DNA of 64,000 nucleotides from Bradyrhizobium lupini. GTDB taxonomy: Bacteria > Pseudomonadota > Alphaproteobacteria > Rhizobiales > Xanthobacteraceae. Location: NCBI RefSeq assembly GCF_040939785.1, contig NZ_CP162553.1:2294001-2358000 (forward strand), given 5' to 3'. Position 1 is the first letter of the stretch. Each line of letters opens with the position of its first letter. Both the position numbers and the translations under genes were made by a program. Below the pieces are notes generated by a model. The model saw nothing but the letters and a program-made list of their open reading frames with translations. It was not told the origin of the DNA and made no database searches. Positions 61,583-64,000 of the stretch are shown here, one piece after another.

Positions 61583-62896
61583 GACAGTGGGCCGTTAAGA
61601 CGATCTCGTTCACGCTCGATCACCCGGGGCCAGGACGCAGGCCAACGGACGACTCCAAACACCGCATGAAGCTTCCGAAACCCTCCGACTGGAGATCCCA
61701 GCCACTGGAGAACAGCGGAACGCCTTCTCGTCCCAGTCGCGCTGCGACAGATCTAACTTGCCAACTACGAACTCCACCTAGTCGGCTCGAGAGATGCTAA
61801 CTCGATCAATCTACAAGACATGTACAACGTGACCCTACGTACGATTCAAGCCTTTCCCGTCTGTGTGAAGTAGCAGGGAGTCACCATCTACTTTGGCTGC
61901 TAAACGAGTCTCAGTTTTGCCACGCGGGTCACATCATCTGGGACACCATCACCACGGATGTACTGGCGATGTGGGGCGAACCCGGCACACTTCTTCTCAA
62001 AGGAGTGCGCCGGGCCGCCTTAATGAGTTGCGTCGGAAGATTGATGAGCTAGTGGGCGGTTGGCGGCTGCTCCAAGCGGACCGCTCGAGCCAGTTTCAGC
62101 CCTATACTGCGGCATTGAGGAGCTAAGCTTCGAATCAGCGTGCTCGATACGCACCTATGGTGCCCGCCAATCCCGCGAATGCGCCCTCTCCATTTGAATT
62201 ACACACATCATCTTCGGATACGAGCAGCGAAGCAATCGGCAGGACGCACGAACGTGGGCGCCCCCGCAGCTCGAGATGATTACATTTCCTACAAAGCACG
62301 ACCGAAAGGACTTGAATCGCACCATGCGTCAGGTTGTACGAAACCGATGCAAGGTGCTTTCCCAAGCTCGCTAAAGACGCAACTCACAGGCGCTCTGACG
62401 ACGCAAAAACGAATTTATGTGCTGATGCCGCTGCTACTCGTTCTGATGTCCATTTTCTTTACTGCGGGTGCGATAGTCTACGCCTCATGCCGATCTCAAC
62501 AACGCCGGCGGGATCGGCGCATGCACAGGCACATTGGCCCCAATTCGCTCAGCTCGCGCCCCCGCGTGCAGCTACCGAGGCGGCGGGCATTTTGATCCGG
62601 CCGCTTAACGAGAGTCCGCCGACGCCTCATGCGCCTGAACGGGGATGCCAAGCGGCATCCGCCGCCAGCTAGAGCGAGCGCCTCAACTTGGCTGCTGATT
62701 GATTTGATCAATGCCGCCGGGCCGTTCCAACGGGACGGCGGACAGACGGAAGCCAGTTCTCGACCACTCGGGCCCTTTTTGCTAGACTTTCGTGATAATG
62801 TCTTACGCACGCAAACGGCTGGCCGTTCGCATACCTGGAAGATCTCAGAGATTTGCACTGCGCGAAAGCTCCTGAGAAGGCCGCCACGGGCAACCT
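61583..62896. other. No recognisable gene (1314 bp)
   Basis: An ORF at 62140-62595 (+) contains one hydrophobic stretch (IYVLMPLLLVLMSIFFTAGA) that could be a membrane segment, but flanking sequence has no family match. It may be a remnant. Confidence 0.3.
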
Positions 62897-62950
62897 TTGG
62901 TCGTGGCTCCACAGAACTTCTACCACGATTGCAAAAGTGAGGCTTTTATC

Positions 62951-63634
62951 GTGACCAAGCGCTCTGAACCGCGGAAGCAAGCCGCAACTGTCGAAGGGCC
63001 GGAGGTGAGACCGAGCGTGTTGGTCGTCGACGACGACCTCTCAATGCGCGAATCGCTCGTCAACCTGTTTCGTTCGATCGGTCTAGACGTTGTTGCTTTC
63101 GGATCGGCCCAAGAACTGCTCCAGAGCGAGCTTCCTGATGTTCCCAGCTGCCTTGTGCTTGATATCAGACTGCCGGGCTTGAGCGGGCTGGAGCTCCAGA
63201 TTGAATTAGCCAAACTGAGGGTTCACATTCCCATTATTTTCATCACCGCTCATGGCGATATTCCGATGACCGTCAAAGCGATGAAGAATGGAGCAATCGA
63301 TTTTCTCGGCAAGCCGTTTCGCGATCAGGAACTGCTCGATGGAGTGGTCGCAGCGATCGAACAGGATCGCAAGAGACGAGCTATAGACAAGGTTGTCACG
63401 AAGCTGCAGTCCTTGTTCGAGGCTCTAAGTCCACGAGAGCAGGATGTCTTGAGACTGGTCGCCACGGGCCTCTTGAACAAACAGGTAGCCGCGGAACTCG
63501 GGCTTGCCGAGATTACAGTCAAAATCTACCGGGGGCACGTGATGAAGAAGATGGGTGCTCGATCACTAGCCGATTTGATTAGAATGGCGGAGAGGCTGGG
63601 AATTGGGACCGACCGTTTCAGAGTACAAACCTAA
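62951..63634 (+). CDS. FixJ/NodW-type response regulator
   Basis: Receiver domain (residues about 20-135): VLVVDDDLSMRES (acidic pocket), CLVLDIRLPGLSG (phosphorylated Asp), PIIFITAHGDIPMTVKAMKN (conserved Thr/Ser and helix 4), FLGKPFRDQ (Lys). LuxR/FixJ helix-turn-helix: LSPREQDVLRLVATGLLNKQ, VAAELGLAEITVKIYRGHVM and KKMGARSLADLIRM (quoted in pieces). The start is likely the GTG at 62951 (TKRSEPRKQ). An ATG at 62897 adds 18 residues. About 228 residues. It lies beyond the giant sensor kinase and just before a second receiver gene, so it probably serves a phosphorelay with one of these. Confidence 0.92.
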   Translation: MTKRSEPRKQAATVEGPEVRPSVLVVDDDLSMRESLVNLFRSIGLDVVAFGSAQELLQSELPDVPSCLVLDIRLPGLSGLELQIELAKLRVHIPIIFITAHGDIPMTVKAMKNGAIDFLGKPFRDQELLDGVVAAIEQDRKRRAIDKVVTKLQSLFEALSPREQDVLRLVATGLLNKQVAAELGLAEITVKIYRGHVMKKMGARSLADLIRMAERLGIGTDRFRVQT

Positions 63635-63718
63635 GTATGATTTTACAATTTCTTCGTACACGCGCACCCTTCAGCTGGCCGCCATGCTTCGGCCAGTGCC
63701 TTCGCCCAACCAGGACGG

Positions 63719-64000
63719 GTGGTCTTGTCTAACACTATTTCCGTTGTCGACGATGATCCTTCAATTCGTGTCGCGCTGAACAACCTCTTGAAATCACAGG
63801 GCCACGTCGTTCATACGTTTGCTTCGGCCGAGGAATTCCTGGAGTCGTCTCAATTGAACAGCACGTCCTGTGTAATTGCAGACGTGCAGATGCCCACGAT
63901 GAGCGGCTTTGAACTTTTAGAACAGATGCGGGCCCAAGGCCACGCTGCGCCATTCATTTTGATTACTGCCTTCGCGGATGATCGCACGCGAGCCCGCGCT
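63719..64000 (+). CDS. Second response regulator, truncated by the window end
   Basis: From GTG 63719 or TTG 63725: ISVVDDDPSIRVALNNLLKS, then GHVVHTFASAEEFL, SCVIADVQMPTMSGFELLEQ (phosphorylated Asp in IADVQMP) and FILITAFADD, then the window ends. Same receiver class as the preceding gene (FixJ family). The output domain is off the edge. It begins 84 bp after the previous stop on the same strand, so the two may be co-transcribed. Confidence 0.85.
   Translation, partial: MVLSNTISVVDDDPSIRVALNNLLKSQGHVVHTFASAEEFLESSQLNSTSCVIADVQMPTMSGFELLEQMRAQGHAAPFILITAFADDRTRARA

Overview
The window looks like part of a rhizobial symbiosis island, most likely from Bradyrhizobium. It combines a complete gibberellin (GA) operon, a panB-panC pair, a SbmA/BacA peptide transporter, an extra hemN, stand-alone cytochromes P450, a secreted pectate lyase, FixJ/NodW-type response regulators, many insertion sequences (IS) and many gene remnants. 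No rRNA or tRNA gene, CRISPR array, nod box or nif/fix structural gene was found.

Layout. 1-13.9 kb is IS territory. An IS3 element at 1986-6205 is interrupted by an IS30 (2326-3786) and an IS256 (4660-6083). A second IS3 copy is split by an IS66 (7990-11123) that carries a passenger gene. Between the two stands a low-GC islet holding an aerolysin-like pore-forming-toxin-type gene (6744-7469) and an overlapping 55-codon ORF. 14.1-17.9 kb holds yggS, panC and panB on the minus strand. 18-23.7 kb holds an IS4 remnant, a broken outer-membrane protein gene, sbmA/bacA, a GNAT acetyltransferase and decayed dehydrogenase and MFS fragments. 23.95-32.9 kb is the GA operon, transcribed right to left: CYP112, CYP114, ferredoxin-SDR fusion, CYP117, GGPS, CPS, KS. 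It is bounded by truncated genes. 33-35.6 kb holds a resolvase stub and a CYP199A-like P450 divergent from a TetR gene. 35.8-41.3 kb holds remnants (MocR, ISL3, diaminopropionate ammonia-lyase, IS30, IS3) and an intact IS110. 42-54 kb holds a CYP127-like P450, a GcrA-like regulator, hemN, an OprB-like porin, a TauD-type dioxygenase, a pectate lyase and a PaiB-like protein. 54.5-64 kb holds a giant Ser/Thr-kinase-ATPase-GAF-PAS-histidine-kinase gene split by one base, HipA and HNH remnants, and two tandem response regulators. The second runs off the window.

How the genes fit together. GGPS makes geranylgeranyl diphosphate, and CPS and KS cyclise it to ent-kaurene. CYP117, CYP114 with the ferredoxin/SDR, and CYP112 oxidise it towards GA9. 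No CYP115 is visible, so the expected product is the precursor GA9 rather than GA4. Pectate lyase, porin, BacA-type transporter, P450s and signalling proteins fit a plant-associated life.

Caution. At least sixteen genes, including young IS copies, carry single-base indels, often in short homopolymers. These may be pseudogenes or assembly errors. The CYP117 N-terminus, the TetR gene, the pectate lyase and the giant kinase are all affected.
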